A stretch of 64,000 nucleotides of DNA from Siphonodentalium dalli (lineage: Eukaryota; Mollusca; Scaphopoda; Gadilida; Siphonodentaliidae): contig CP136069.1 in the NCBI GenBank assembly GCA_032622095.1, forward strand, positions 189,277,122 to 189,341,121, given 5' to 3'. The notes under the pieces are model-generated. The model saw nothing but the letters and a program-made list of their open reading frames with translations, was not told where the DNA came from and searched no databases. The translations under genes and the position numbers were made by a program. Positions 10,453 through 22,700 of this stretch are shown here, piece after piece (position 1 is the first letter of the stretch; each line of letters opens with the position of its first letter).

Positions 10453-12481
10453 GTGGGCGAAAGCAGGGGCGGTAATAAATCTGACATCCTAAGCTGCATG
10501 AAGGTCCCATCCGATTCAAACTACATAGACACCGCAGAGCCAAATCCAAAGGTCGAGTGTATGGTGTTCGACGGGGGTGCTCTGTTACACTTACTGAGAC
10601 CTGAAGTCGGGCATACCTTCTCAATGTATATCAGCACAACGTTTATTCCATATGTTATGATGCAGCTCCCAGATAGTAGAAGAATTGACTTGGTTTTGGA
10701 CAGATAAATATAGGTTAGTATCAAAACAGGAACAGGAGAGAAACGTGGTTGTGGCATTCGATGTAAGGTGGGGGCTTACCACAAAAATTCCACCGAATTG
10801 GAATGACTTTCTAAGAAACACCACCAACAAGCAAGTATTGTTTGCATTGGTCAATGAATGTCTCTTTAAATTGGAAACCATACCAAGGAAAACCATCTTC
10901 ACAACGGAGGATGATAACGCGGTCCTAATTTGGAACCTATTCTCTTTGGATGCACATATGAAGAAGCTGACAGTAGATTAGTCGGACATATATCTCATAT
11001 GCTACAAACTCATTATTTATCGATTATTGTTCAAAGATATTTACAAGGATATTATCGTGATTCTAGTGTGACATCTGCATGCTAAGCTACTACTCCAATG
11101 CAAAGATTTGGAACTGTGTCTTTCGACAAGTCTAAGTCCCATGTTATCCGCAACATAGTTGATATGTACAATTAAATTGGGCTCAGAAAATTCAACTGTG
11201 CTTCCAATATTCCATCATTTCCATGTGATATCAGGATGCGACTCAACTTCCCATTTCTTTGGTAATGGGAAGCGCACATTTTGGGATGCTTGAAAAGCCT
11301 ACCCAGAGCTAACAGAATGCTTGATGTCAATTACGAGGAATCCTTTTGTGATACTTGATGTTCCATCACCACTATTTGAGTGTATTTAGCATTTCGTCGT
11401 GATTGTTTATGACAAATCTGCGAACCTGACCTCAGTTAATGAAGATAGACATGAAATGTTCAGCAAAGGCCGTGCACATGAACAGTTACCACCAAAGAAA
11501 TTGTGCTACTAGTATACATCAGGCTGGTATATGGACTGTAAGCCCCATAATAGATGCAACGTTTCCAGCACTAGACTCACTGGAGGGAAACTGTTTCACA
11601 AGAATCGATTCTATCGCCTTTTCGGTTTTGTCTCTATCGAACTAAGGCCCGACTCTTTCGCGATTAAACACAACTGTTTTCAAAGTTTTGACCGCCATTT
11701 ATACACTAAATATCAAAACAGAACTATTTTATAAACAAATATCCGTAGATTAGGTCTTTGCTCGTGCTTATTGATGATAATAATGCGAAATCAGCTATTT
11801 TTGTGCACACTTTGAGGCATAATGCGTTTTTGTGCATTTCCTTTGTAAATTAAGCAGCAATTTGATGATAAGTTTATCGACCTTGATACTTTTAGTTGGC
11901 TGGAACATGTCTCATTATGTGATCGAACACCAGGACATTATAATAACCTATAATGTTCGATCATAAAACCTAACAAGTTCGAGCCCAATTTAAATGTGAT
12001 GATGCTGAAAGGCTGCGCATCAAACTGTTGCTTAATTCTCGTGGGAAATACACACAAATGCACGTCTCTAAATGTGCACCACAAGCAGCTATTGCATTGC
12101 TATCATCAATACGCACGCACAGATACCTAATCTGTCGGTTGTTATTGGCGAATACTTTCTGTATTGATATTCAGTGTATAAACAGCTATCAAAACTTTGA
12201 ATATTTTTTAACAAACCGCGAAAGAGTCGGAACTTAATTGATAGAGACGAAACCGGAAGGGTGATAGAATCGATTCTGGTGAAACAGTTTTCCCCCCAGT
12301 GTGACTACTTCGGGTGAAAATTTATTGACGATTCTTTTGTTCCTGTATGGTTGACAACCCCAGAAGTGGCTAGAGTGTGCACCGAATTGATTAAATTTGT
12401 TTGAAATCTGTTTGTTCCAGGTGCAAATGTTCAAAAAGCAAACTTCCATGTACGGGGTTGTGCAGATGCGGTTGTGAGTAG
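10453..12481 (+). pseudogene. Orphan acidic-motif/Cys-rich transposon protein, decayed main copy
   Basis: In order: VFDGGALLHLL..., RRIDLVLDRYK, PPNWNDFLRN, an EEADSRL motif in another frame at about 10950, VISGCDSTPHFFGNGKR (about 11230), VYDKSANLTSVNEDRHEMF, AGIWTV (about 11525), then the Cys-rich CKCSKSKLPCTGLCRCGCE ending at 12481. The gene is broken by several frameshifts and stops and by the 0.72-kb foldback at 11578-12301. Conserved D, D, EEAD and related acidic residues recall PIN/FEN-type nucleases. That is my inference and is not an established assignment. Its place inside a bounded TIR element makes it a candidate transposase or accessory gene. Confidence 0.6.
11578..12301. mobile_element. 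0.72-kb foldback element inside the orphan gene
   Basis: Inverted arms of about 350 bases start CACTGGAGGGAAACTGTTTCAC on the left and end with its near-complement on the right. The centre near 11935-11955 is a hairpin around 'GATCGAACA...TGTTCGATC'. GACT occurs just outside both ends (11574-11577, 12303-12306), with one extra base on the right. The host gene frame resumes shortly after (DYFG...DDSFVPVW), matching the uninterrupted left-arm copy. No coding capacity; family not assigned. Confidence 0.65.
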
Positions 12482-13620
12482 TGAATTGTTCAATTCAGTT
12501 TATTAAAACAAAGTGTATTTTCAAATTTACTGATCCCATCTTCCCACCACATGGCCCACTGGAGTATATCTCAGCAACAATATAACACTCAAAAGTATAC
12601 ATATGCATATATATTATTGAATCTGCGCTATTCGCATGATTGTGTTTCATGTTCTGTTGCTGAAATAATTGAGGACACTATATGATACAAGGAAATAATA
12701 TTATTTCTTACTCCGAACTCAACTATACTTTCGGGTATACGCTTCAATCATTTTGTGTATAATTGGACATAAAACACTGAATTTAAGTATTGGTAATATG
12801 AATACGAGGCCTGATGATGACGATATGTTGCAGAATACCTTCCATATGTTCTTGTTTTTGAGAACTAAATTGAGTTTGATGAGTATGGGGTCTGTCATTT
12901 AGTGTTTCCTAATTTCGTGGTAAATCCACTACTAATTTGATTTTTTATTTGTAAACATCTCGACATACAAATTTGTATTCAATTGATCAAACCATATAGT
13001 AGTGTCGCAAATAGAATTGATGACATCAGGGTCATTCACGGTTGGTTATTAAGCATTTACAGAATGAAACACAGTCTGAGAATAATTTCATTTATTTTAT
13101 ATAGCACATATTCTACCTCACATTTCTACCAGAACGAACAATACTACTTCACCTTTAATGTGCATAACTCTTCCACAGAAATTATTCCATCGAATAATGA
13201 ACACATAGTTGATATATCTCTTATATTATCTCGAAAAGTGTAAAGTAATATTTTTTTAAATAAGGAAAAAAAACCTATTTCTCATGTTTTGGCCGCCATT
13301 TTGGCATCCATCTTGAATAATTGTGGCCATTTTTCAACTAAAATTCGCGGTTGTTATTCACAGAACACTAATATTATATAGTATTGAGGAATTCGTTATG
13401 TTTACCATATCAAATCAAGAAGCAAATCTATTAGGTGTGCCACCGTCAAACCGGCGGCCATCTTGGAAGCCATCTTGAATTTAGGCTCTACGTCGGTCGA
13501 AAAGTTGGTTCTTGAGAAAATTCCTAGACTAGAGATGCTGTCCTACAAGATACTAAAAAATGGCGCTTTTATCCGACTTGTATCGATCCGAGCATTTTTT
13601 GTCACTAACTACCTACACTA

Positions 13621-14350
13621 TAACAAAAAAGTTGATCACCCCTCATCAGAACCAACTAAAGACGAAATCATAAGTAACATGTATAGAACATTCTGTAATA
13701 AAGAACTGACTTTGAAACCCCCACCATATTTCAATACAGGTCAAAGGAGATTAAATATTTTGCACTGTAGACTTAGAAATAACTGTAGCGACCTAAACTT
13801 TGATAAATATGAAAACTAGATCTCAGCTCATCCAAATTGTACTTGTGGAAATTCATATGAAGACGCAAACCATTTTTTCTTCAGTTGTCCTCTGTACGCA
13901 GAAGCGAGAAATCGGATGTGCATGGGCTCGTATGGATGAACTTAACGTGACTATTGTCTCCGAAAAAGATCTCCTGTTTGGTGTACAACACTACAGCGGA
14001 AAGCTAAATGCGCGCCTGTTTGAGACAGTACAATCATTTATCTCATCTACAGACCGTTTCTCTTAATCTCATAATTATAAGAATTCTCTCGTTATAGTTT
14101 CCCTTACCCCAATTCTGCGAGACCACAGCCACTACAACAGCCACACTTAAACAGTAACTTCTACAATACAACTGAATTAAAACCATCTCCGATATTTGAA
14201 TTTACTAGTAATTGAATGCCAGGGGAGAGGAGCTCCGATAAGTTCGGCAACTTGTGCTCCGATCCTCTGTGCCCACACTCATATCATCATTGTTATATCA
14301 AATCTGTGTAATATATATTGTATATAGTGGGTCACAATAAATATGTTCAA
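13621..14350 (+). pseudogene. CR1/L2-like retrotransposon 3' part
   Basis: The frame KKVDHPSSEPTKDEI... LKPPPYFNTGQRRLNILHCR continues the fragment at 8880-9027. After a frameshift come PNCTCGNSYEDANHFFFSCP and LYAEARNRM. This Cys/His module (CxCG-x6-A-x2-H-x3-CPLY) closes many CR1/L2-like ORF2 proteins. The 3' UTR ends in A/T-rich 'aataaaataaaatatataaat'. Frameshifts and stops show it is inactive. Confidence 0.65.
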
Positions 14351-14677
14351 ATAAAATAAAATATATAAATGATACAGTATAAGGACACACAAGCATAATT
14401 AACAAGATCATATTCTCAATTGGTTATGACTGTTAGCAACCATTGTATACACGAGGGAGGATCAAACCAGTATCATCATAGTAAACAATATTATGTTACA
14501 CGTCATAGAGAAGGGTATCATGGTATCTCAGACCTTATTTGGACGCCTGATACACCAACTGTTGGAATAACTACTCACGTCTAAGAGATACAGACTGACT
14601 CCCGCTTAGACCACCGAACAACCAACTGCTCTGTCCATATACCTACTGTACTTACCGATAGAGACTTATTGAAATAT
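14351..14677. other. No gene recognised
   Basis: Short intervening sequence between the retrotransposon 3' end and foldback copy 2. I see no motif or repeat in it. Confidence 0.4.
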
Positions 14678-15190
14678 ATAAGGATTAACTGTCATGTGGA
14701 CTGTTTTTATGGAGATATAACCGTGAGGTAAGTGGACATAACTTGTGTAAAACCCGAAGGGTTTTACATACAAGTTATGACCACTTACCTCACGGTTACA
14801 TCTCCATAAAAATAGTCCACATGACAGTTAATCCTTATATTTATATACATTTAGCGAAAAAGCCACTTTTGTAAATGTATTTAAATGGAAAAGTGTATCG
14901 TGACAAAAACAGCCCAAAATACCCAATAGCACCCTTGGCAAAAGTTAATAGGAACAATTTATCTTCATATTGAAACCCGATGATGTATTAAGTCAATCCT
15001 GCGCGAGTCCAAATGCGCCCAAAACATTACGCGTTCGTCTTTCCAAACCCAATGACGTATCGATGGTGTTATGAGCTTGGTGTTATGAGGCTTTGCGCAT
15101 TCACCGAGAAATAACTGCAACTAGCCACGTGGGCGCCGACCAATCAGAATGCTGGATTTAGTGATGACAACACTTAGTATGTAAATATAA
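14678..15190 (-). mobile_element. Foldback element, copy 2
   Basis: The first 160 bases form a nearly perfect hairpin: 'AAGGATTAACTGTCATGTGG' with its complement, then an inner stem 'AACCGTGAGGTAAGTGG' and a loop 'AAAACCCGAAGGGTTTT'. The remaining part matches 1573-1910 in reverse complement. Copy 1 lacks the inner stem, so the two copies differ by a deletion or extension at the hairpin tip. Confidence 0.65.
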
Positions 15191-15273
15191 AAGTATGAAA
15201 GCTCTTGGACTCTTCATTGTTCACGTACATGGCCAACTCTACATTCACCACTAGACTACGGGGCAGGCTATAA

Positions 15274-15662
15274 CCCTTTACCCAACAGAGGGGCCCTGTG
15301 CCAATGCATTCTCTTATATATGCGAGTCGACCATAGGTCGCCTCGCATATATAAGAGAATGCATTGGCTTAACACATTAAAAATTATAAAATTGTTAAAG
15401 AATGTAAGAAAAAATGGTAAAAAGTGTTATTTTTTTTTTTTTAGGCCAATGCATTCTCTTATATATGCGAGGCGACCTATGGTCGACTCGCATATATAAG
15501 AGAATGCATTGGTACAGGGCATAACTGTAACTATCACAATGTGGTCAAGGAGCCGGTTCCAATGATATCCATATTTGTATGGTTCTATTGAGACAGACCG
15601 AAGATATTTTAGGCTGTTGAAGCTTTATTTGACCGGTTTTGGCCGGTTTGTTGGGTAAAGTG
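15274..15662 (+). mobile_element. piggyBac-like MITE, copy 2
   Basis: CCCTTTACCCAACA at the left and TGTTGGGTAAAGTG at the right (one change), followed by TTAA; the left flank is ATAA. Both 65-base hairpins are present, separated by A/T-rich spacer with a T12 run. It abuts hAT relic sequence on the right. Confidence 0.75.
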
Positions 15663-16330
15663 TTAAATGGTCTAATGCAAACCCTCATGCTCCCTTGAAC
15701 CATATAAACCCTCTTGGGTCGGAACATTCCAACTGGTACTGACACAACCTAAATTTGGGAAAGTTCCAACTGATGGCCATTTCAGGCCAAAATTAGAAAA
15801 ATATGCTACTGTTTGTCTAAAAACAACAATAATAACTGTTTGGGGTTAGACCCACCCCCCTTGACGCGCCACGTCCCTGGTCATATATATCCTGTTGAAT
15901 TTCAGGTGACCTGTTATGTCATATACCATATCATTAATAGAAGTAACCTCACATTATCTTGCCTATGGCTAGGGAGACTCACTGGTATCATGGGCGTGTC
16001 ATCAATGGGTTAGGGGATTGGGAGGGAGTATCTCACCCTGACACAATATTAGTTGGAAATTTCACACCAACAATAGTTTGAAATTGTTTTGGTAGTTTGA
16101 TTTTCCAACAATTCATTAGTGGGGAATTTGTTGTTTTTAGACCAACATTTGCATATTTTCCTACGTTTTTTTCAAAGTTGGGATTGAAGTGGCCAACAAT
16201 TGGAAATCTTGAGATCAGTCTAGACGTTAGATTTTGCAATTTTGTTCACGTTCAGATTTCAAAATTTTCTCAACGGCCCGGCGTGTCCTAGTCCCTCCCC
16301 ACTGGTCTAACACTGCTAATTAATTAAACA
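15663..16330. mobile_element. Degenerate hAT-family MITE relics
   Basis: Two pieces resemble the intact element at 24489-25674. The first, to about 15884, ends in 'CCACGTCCCTG' like that element's right terminus. The second, about 15990-16330, matches it in reverse complement ('GTTGGAAATTTCACACCAAC', then the GCCCGGCGTGTCC region). Neither has a recognisable target duplication. Confidence 0.45.
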
Positions 16331-16387
16331 TAAAACAAATCGGTACATGTGAATTTGCCTGGCGTTAGATAATTAGGTGTTCAGATC

Positions 16388-18412
16388 ACGGGGGGGGGGG
16401 GGTGAAAAAAAAATTCCGGCACGTATGCCGGGGTGGGTGGGTGGTCAAAGCCACCAACAAGCAGTTTTTTCCGCAACTAAAAAAACCCATTCCTGCTTGT
16501 TTTTTTAGTGTTTTGGCAATGAGTTGGGCTTCAAATTCACTTTGAATGAGATAAATAATGTAATTCTAACTGGTAAACTGACTGCAGGCAGTTATCGTGT
16601 TGTATTTTGTTGCAAATTTGAAATCCAAGATGGCCGCTGGCCGCCATGTTTTTTTGGCCGAATGACCTCAAAATGACTCATTCCTATTTACATGTCCATG
16701 TTAACATCCATGATAAATAGTATGCACAGAAATTCATATACAGCTGTTTACAGTGAATTTCCCCCCGCAAATCTCTCTTTTAGTGCTAAAAGGGGGGGGG
16801 GGGGGGGTGGGTGTCAAAAAATAGTCGGAAAAAACTGCCGAAAACAGGGGGGGGGGGGTCGGAAAAAAGTGACATGACATTAGGCTGAAAAAACTTTTTT
16901 CCGGCTCTTGGGTACCCACCACCCCCCTATTTGAAGGAAAAAATAGTTTTTCCAATTTCATGTGGGGTACCCACCCCCTTTTTACCTCCAAATCTGTAAT
17001 ATCACACCATTTAACCTTGATGGTCAGTATTACAGTTACCCTATTTCCATTTCTGGTTCTTCTAAGTCATTCCAACTTTTGTAACAACACGAAACAGGTT
17101 CTAAAAAAATACCTGGAAAAACCCAAAATAACAATAATAATAATAATAATGTAAACAAATATAAAAGCATTAGTGTACCTTCTTTTCATCACAGAAAGTG
17201 TAACTTTAGATGTGTCACATAGTATCACGTGAATTTATGTCAATTATGATTTAAAAAAAAATTATTAGGGCAACACCACCTGGCAATTAACTCTCCAACA
17301 ATACAGGTATTCAGCTGAAATCCACTATGTATCACAAAACTAATTTTCATTTCCATGAGCTGAGTTCTTGGGCTAGGTACTGTGCTAAGGCCAGACCCAG
17401 GTCAAACATTCATACAAAATAAGACGGTCATATGCAGTCTGCAGAATAAGCTCCAAGGAGGGTGAGTTTTGTGATGCTACCCAGCAGAGTGGGCTATAGC
17501 ATTACCAAATTCACCATATGTGACCCTCATATGTAGCTAGTTCTCCATGGTTGGTCGAGACCAAAATAGAATGAGGTCGTTAGAGGTTGAATTTGTTGAT
17601 GCTATGCCGGGTAGTATCGCCAAATTCGCCCTCTGCAGACTTCGATCATTTTGCTGATGACCAGCACATTATTTTTAGACTTGCATATTATATTAAGTTA
17701 TATTATATTTTCTTTCCCTTCTTTTCACTCATCTGTTCTGATTTTGTTTATTCCACTTAGCAGCCTTCTCCATATCTACACATTCAAGGTCTATGTATGC
17801 TCGCCCAATCTTTTATCTGGGTCCCAACTGCGTTGTTGCAGTCTACAGTCCCATGCCAAGTTCCGATACAATTTTGACTGAGTCATCTGGTCTGATCAGG
17901 TATAATGAGTAAATATTAATGAGATAAATGAATAGCTTTTTTCATTTTATTTATATTAAAGTTTATTCATGTGCTACATAACTGTCCATTTTCATCTGGA
18001 ACCAGTAGCATTGGTACATGGCAATATGATCGGATGTAAAAGGCGAATTCCTGAGAGTTGGTTCGTAATCTGGATTTCTGAGAAGCATCATGCCCATATT
18101 CACACTAACTACCCCCCTAAGCACTGCCCTAAGTGTCATACACACCTTAACAATGATGCTGAACACTTTGAGGCATTTATATTGAAGAAATGTTGTAAGA
18201 GGAAAAAATTGCGACCACTCAGGAAAAAAGTGACTTTTTCGCAGCTGAACCACCCACCCACCCCGGCCTAATGTATGGAAAAAAGTGGATGACCCCCCCC
18301 CCCCTGCCGAAAACGGAAAAAAATTTGGCGGTGGGGGTGGGTGGGTACAAAAAATGATCGAAAGGGAAAAAATGCCATACGTGCCTGAAATATTTTTTCC
18401 GACCCCCCCCCC
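16388..18412. mobile_element. 2-kb element with poly-G/poly-C termini
   Basis: The left end has G12 then 'GTGAAAAAAAAATTCCGGCACGTATG'. The right end has 'CATACGTGCC...TTTTTTCCGA' then C10, giving terminal inverted repeats. TGTTCAGATC lies directly outside both ends (16378-16387, 18413-18422), a 10-bp duplication with two further similar bases. Internal stretches at 16780-16980 and 18260-18350 repeat the G-run/AAAAAA/CCGA pattern, suggesting amplified sub-terminal modules. No transposase was seen. A 100-codon frame at 17969-18271 contains CPKCHTH but has no recognised family. Confidence 0.6.
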
Positions 18413-19312
18413 TGTTCAGATCTCAAAATGTTCTCATATAGAGTGTTTCCGTATGACGTCACACATCCCGTTTGCATTGCGCGGCGCCATGTTGGATGTA
18501 GCAACGGGTATAAACAAGCCACTTTTGCGGGAAGTTATAGTTAATTATAATCACGTGTTTCATTGGTGTGCATTGCCTATCAATGAGTGTTTTGTGCACA
18601 CAATGTTATTTACAGTTGAATGTAAAGATATAAAATTAGAAACTAAAAAATGGGCCGAACCATAGATGATTACGTTTCTTCCACTGGTTAGTGACCAGAA
18701 GACTTCTATATATATAGGGACATGACAATCTGCGGGATGGGATGGGATATGGGACAAAACGACAATCTGCGGGACAGAATTTCAAATTGCGTGGGACGGC
18801 CGATATCTCGAGGAATACAGAGCGTGGGGGGGCTCATTTTGGTGTCTAACGAAAGGCCCACGTTCGCCCTATCTACACATATTAACCCCGCCACTAACCA
18901 AACACCAGAAGTTGCATTATTTGATCGACAACTGACCTAACATGGGGTGGAATTTGGGATAGCATGACAATCTGCGGGACAGGATTTTCAAATTGCGTGG
19001 GACGGCCGATAGCTCGAGGAATACAGCGCATAGAGGGCTACTTTTGGTGTCTAACGAAAGGTCCACATTCGCCCTATCCACACATATTAATCCCGCCACT
19101 GACCGGACACCGGAAGTTACATTATCCGGTCGACAACTGACCTAACATAAAATGCCACAAACACGAAAAACTGCGTTCGACATTAATGTTTAGAATTTAG
19201 ATTTCTAGATGAATACACTAGCAAACAACAAGTTTTAAGTATCAAATAACGCAGTGGAATACCGTGCATTCGTTTTTAGCTACAATATGGCTGTTTTAGT
19301 GCGAATATTGTA

Positions 19313-19729
19313 ATGGCGAACACGCAAACACGCTCCGATAAAACAGCTAAAAATAGACTCGATGTTTACAATTACAGGATCGATTTCAGCCGGTATATTC
19401 AATATAATGGGGCGTATAGTATATCAAAATGTATAATTAGACATAGGGAATGTATTTTTTTCCAAATGGGTCCACCAGGACCAGAAATTCGCTCCAAGAT
19501 ATTCTCACTTATTTTTATTTCAGTTGTGACTAAAAGCCCAGATGCCGGAGCCCAGCGACTAAAAGCCAAGTTAAAAAATAGATCAACTGCCAACTGGTTT
19601 GAACGAATGAATATGTCAATGGTAAGACTATTCAAAAGAATATCCAAATCAAATAGTGTTTATAGACTTAAAAACTTATGTGTCCGCCATTCAAATATGC
19701 GGCGAAGTTCTCATATTATCTGCCAGTAA
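19313..19729 (+). CDS. Unknown arm ORF (left arm)
   Basis: Starts at ATG (MANTQTRSDKTAKNRLDVYN...) and continues through SPDAGAQRLKAKL and ERMNMSMVRLFKR before running into the minisatellite, so its last 20 or so residues are repeat-derived. The first 85 codons are matched almost exactly by the minus-strand ORF in the right arm, with only a few replacements (for example I/R and R/K near codon 43). I recognise no domain. A pyrimidine-rich 'TTTTTATTTCAG' at about 19514-19525 could be a 3' splice site, so this may be an exon instead of a complete gene. Confidence 0.35.
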   Translation: MANTQTRSDKTAKNRLDVYNYRIDFSRYIQYNGAYSISKCIIRHRECIFFQMGPPGPEIRSKIFSLIFISVVTKSPDAGAQRLKAKLKNRSTANWFERMNMSMVRLFKRISKSNSVYRLKNLCVRHSNMRRSSHIICQ

Positions 19730-22700
19730 TACGCGGGGGAGGTTCACATATGAACATATTATCTGCCGGTCATACACGGTGGAGGTTCATATTATCCGCC
19801 GGTCATATGTGAGGGAAGTTTTCTTATTATCCTCCAGTCATATGCGGGTAATGTTCTGATATGAACATATTATCTGCCGGTCATACGCGGTGGAGGTTCA
19901 TATTATCCATCGGTCATACGCGAGGGAGGTTCTCATATTATCCGCCGGTCATACGCGAGGGAAGTTCTCATATTATCCTCTGATCATATGTGGGGGAGGT
20001 TCTCATATGAACATATTATCTGCCGGTCATACGCGGTGGAGGTTCATATTATCCGCCGGTCATACGCGAGGGAGGTTCTCATATTATCGTCCGGTCATAC
20101 GTGGGGGAGGTTCTGATATGAACATATTATTCGCCGGTCATACGCAGTGGAGGTTCATATTATCCACCGGTCATACGCGGTGGAGGTTCTCATATGAACA
20201 TATTATCCACCGGTCATACGCGGTGGAGGTTCATATTATCCGCCGGTCATACGCGAGGGAAGTTCTCATATTATGCTCCGATCATATGTGGGGGAGGTTC
20301 TGATATGAACATATTATCCGCCGGTCATACGCGGTGGAGGTTCATATTATCCGCCGGTCATACGCGAGGGAGGTTCTCATATTATCCACCGTTCATACGC
20401 GAGGGAGGTTCTCATATTATCCTCCGGTCATACGTTGGGGAGGTTCTCATATGAACATATTATCCGCCGGTCATACGCTGTGGAGGTTCATATTATCCGC
20501 CGATCATACACGAGGGAAGTTCTCATATTATCCTTCGGTCATATGTGGGGGAGGTTCTGATATGAACATATTATCCGCCGGTCATACACGGTGGAGCTTC
20601 ATATTATCCACCGGTCATACGCGAGGGAGGTTCTCATATTATCCACCGGTCATACGCGAGGGAGGTTCTCATATTATTCTCCGGTCATACGTAGGGGAGG
20701 TTCTCATATGAACATATTATCCGCCGGTCATACGCGGTGGAGGTTCTCATATGAACATATTATCCGCCGGTCATACGCGAGGGAGGTTCTCATATTATCC
20801 ACCAGGTCATACGCGAGGGAGGTTCTCATATTATTCTCCGGTCATACGTAGGGGAGGTTCTCATATGAACATATTATCTGCCGGTAATACGCGGTGGAGG
20901 TTCATATTATCCGCCGGTCATACGCGAGGGAAGTTTTCATATTATCCTCCAGTCATACGCGGGGGAGGTTCTGATATGAACATATTATCTGCCGGTCATA
21001 CGCGAGGGAAGTTTTCATATTATCCTCCAGTCATACGCGGGGGAGGTTCTGATATGAACATATTATCTGCCGGTCATACGCGAGGGAAGTTCTCATATTA
21101 TCCTCCGGTCATACGATGGGGAGGTTCTCATATGAACATATTATCCGCCGGTCATACGCAAGGGAGGTTCCCATATTATCCACCGGTTATACGCGAGGGA
21201 GGTTCTCATATTAGCCTCCGGTCATACATAGGGGAGGTTCTGATATGAACATATTATCTGCCGGTCATACGCAAGGGAGGTTCTCATATTATCCACCGGC
21301 CATACGTGAGGGAGGTTCTCATATTATCCTCTGGTCATACGTTGGGTAATATTATCCTCTGGTCATCCGCCGGTCATACGTGAGGGAGGTTCTCATATTA
21401 TTCTCCTGTCATACGTTGGGCAGGTTCTCATATGAACATATTATCCGCCGGTCATACGCGGTGGATGTTCATATTATCCGCCGATCATACGCGAGGGAAG
21501 TTCTCATATTATCCTTCGGTCATATGTGGGGGAGGTTCTGATATGAACATATTATCCGCCGGTCATACGTGAGGGAGGTTCTCATATTATCCTCCGGTCA
21601 TACATAGGGAGGTTCTGATATGAACATATTATCTGCCGGTCATACGTGGTGGAGGTTCATATTATCTGCCAGTCATACGCGAGGGAGGTTCTCATATTAT
21701 CCTCCGGTCATACGTGGGGGAGGTTCTGATATGAACATATTATTCGCCGGTCATACGCAGTGGAGGTTCATATTATCCACCGGTCATATGCTGTGGAAGT
21801 TCTCATATGAACATATTATCCGCCGGTCATACGCGGTGGAGGTTCATATTATCTGCCGGTCATACGCGAGGGAAGTTCTCATATTATCCTCCGATCATAT
21901 GTGGGGGAGGTTCTGATATGAACATATTATCCACCGGTCATACGCGAGGGAGGTTCTCGTATTATTCGCCGGTCATACGCGAGGGAGGTTCTCATATTAT
22001 CCACCGGTCATACGTGAGGGAGGTTCTCATATTATCCTCTGGTCATACGTTGGGGAGGTTCTCATATGAACATATTATCCGCCGGTCATACGCGGTGGAG
22101 GTTCATATTATCCGCCGATCATACGCGAGGGAAGTTCTCATATTATCCTTCGGTCATATGTGGGGGAGGTTCTGATATGAACATATTATCCGCCGGTCAT
22201 ACACGGTGGAGGTTCATATTATCCACCGGTCATACGTAGGGGAGGTTCTCATATGAACATATTATCCGCCGGTCATACGCAGTGGAGGTTCTCATATGAA
22301 CATATTATCCGCGGGTCATACACGGTGGAGGTTCTCATATGAACATATTATCCGCCGTTCATATTATCATGCGGTGGAGGTTCATATTATCCGCCGGCCA
22401 TACGCGAGGGAAGTTCTCATATTATCCTTCGGTCATAGGTGGGGGAGGTTCTGATATGAACATATTATCTGCCGGTCATACGCGGTGGAGGTTCATATTA
22501 TCCACCGGTCATACGCGGTGGAAGTTCTCATATGAACATATTATCTGCCGGTCATATGCGAGGGAGGTTCTCATATTATCCACCGGTCACAGCCGAGGGA
22601 GGATATGACCGGCGGATAATATGTTCATATGAGAACCTCCCCAACATATGACCAGAGGTTAATATGATAACCTCCCTCGCGTATGACCGGTGGATAATAT

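Larger units (their letters stand above)
9031..13620. mobile_element. 4.6-kb palindromic transposon with orphan-protein gene
   Basis: Terminal inverted repeat TAGTGTAGGTAGTTAG is flanked on both sides by TAA (9028-9030, 13621-13623). Removing the element and one TAA restores the reading frame of the host retrotransposon. The left arm (9031 to about 10430) is an inverted, internally deleted copy of about 10960-13620, so the element is close to a giant hairpin with a single-copy centre at about 10430-10960. It contains a decayed gene on the plus strand and a second partial copy on the minus strand. A 3-bp TAA duplication is compatible with PIF/Harbinger, but the encoded protein is not a known Harbinger transposase, so I leave the superfamily open. 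Confidence 0.75.

Noticed and set aside
17969-18271. Zinc-finger gene (CPKCHTH) in the poly-G/C element
   Set aside because: One short Cys/His motif, overlapping open frames on both strands, no conserved context.
19890-22608. Chain of open frames rich in GHTRGRFSYYPPVIR
   Set aside because: The same peptide appears in overlapping phases because the repeat unit is open in several frames.
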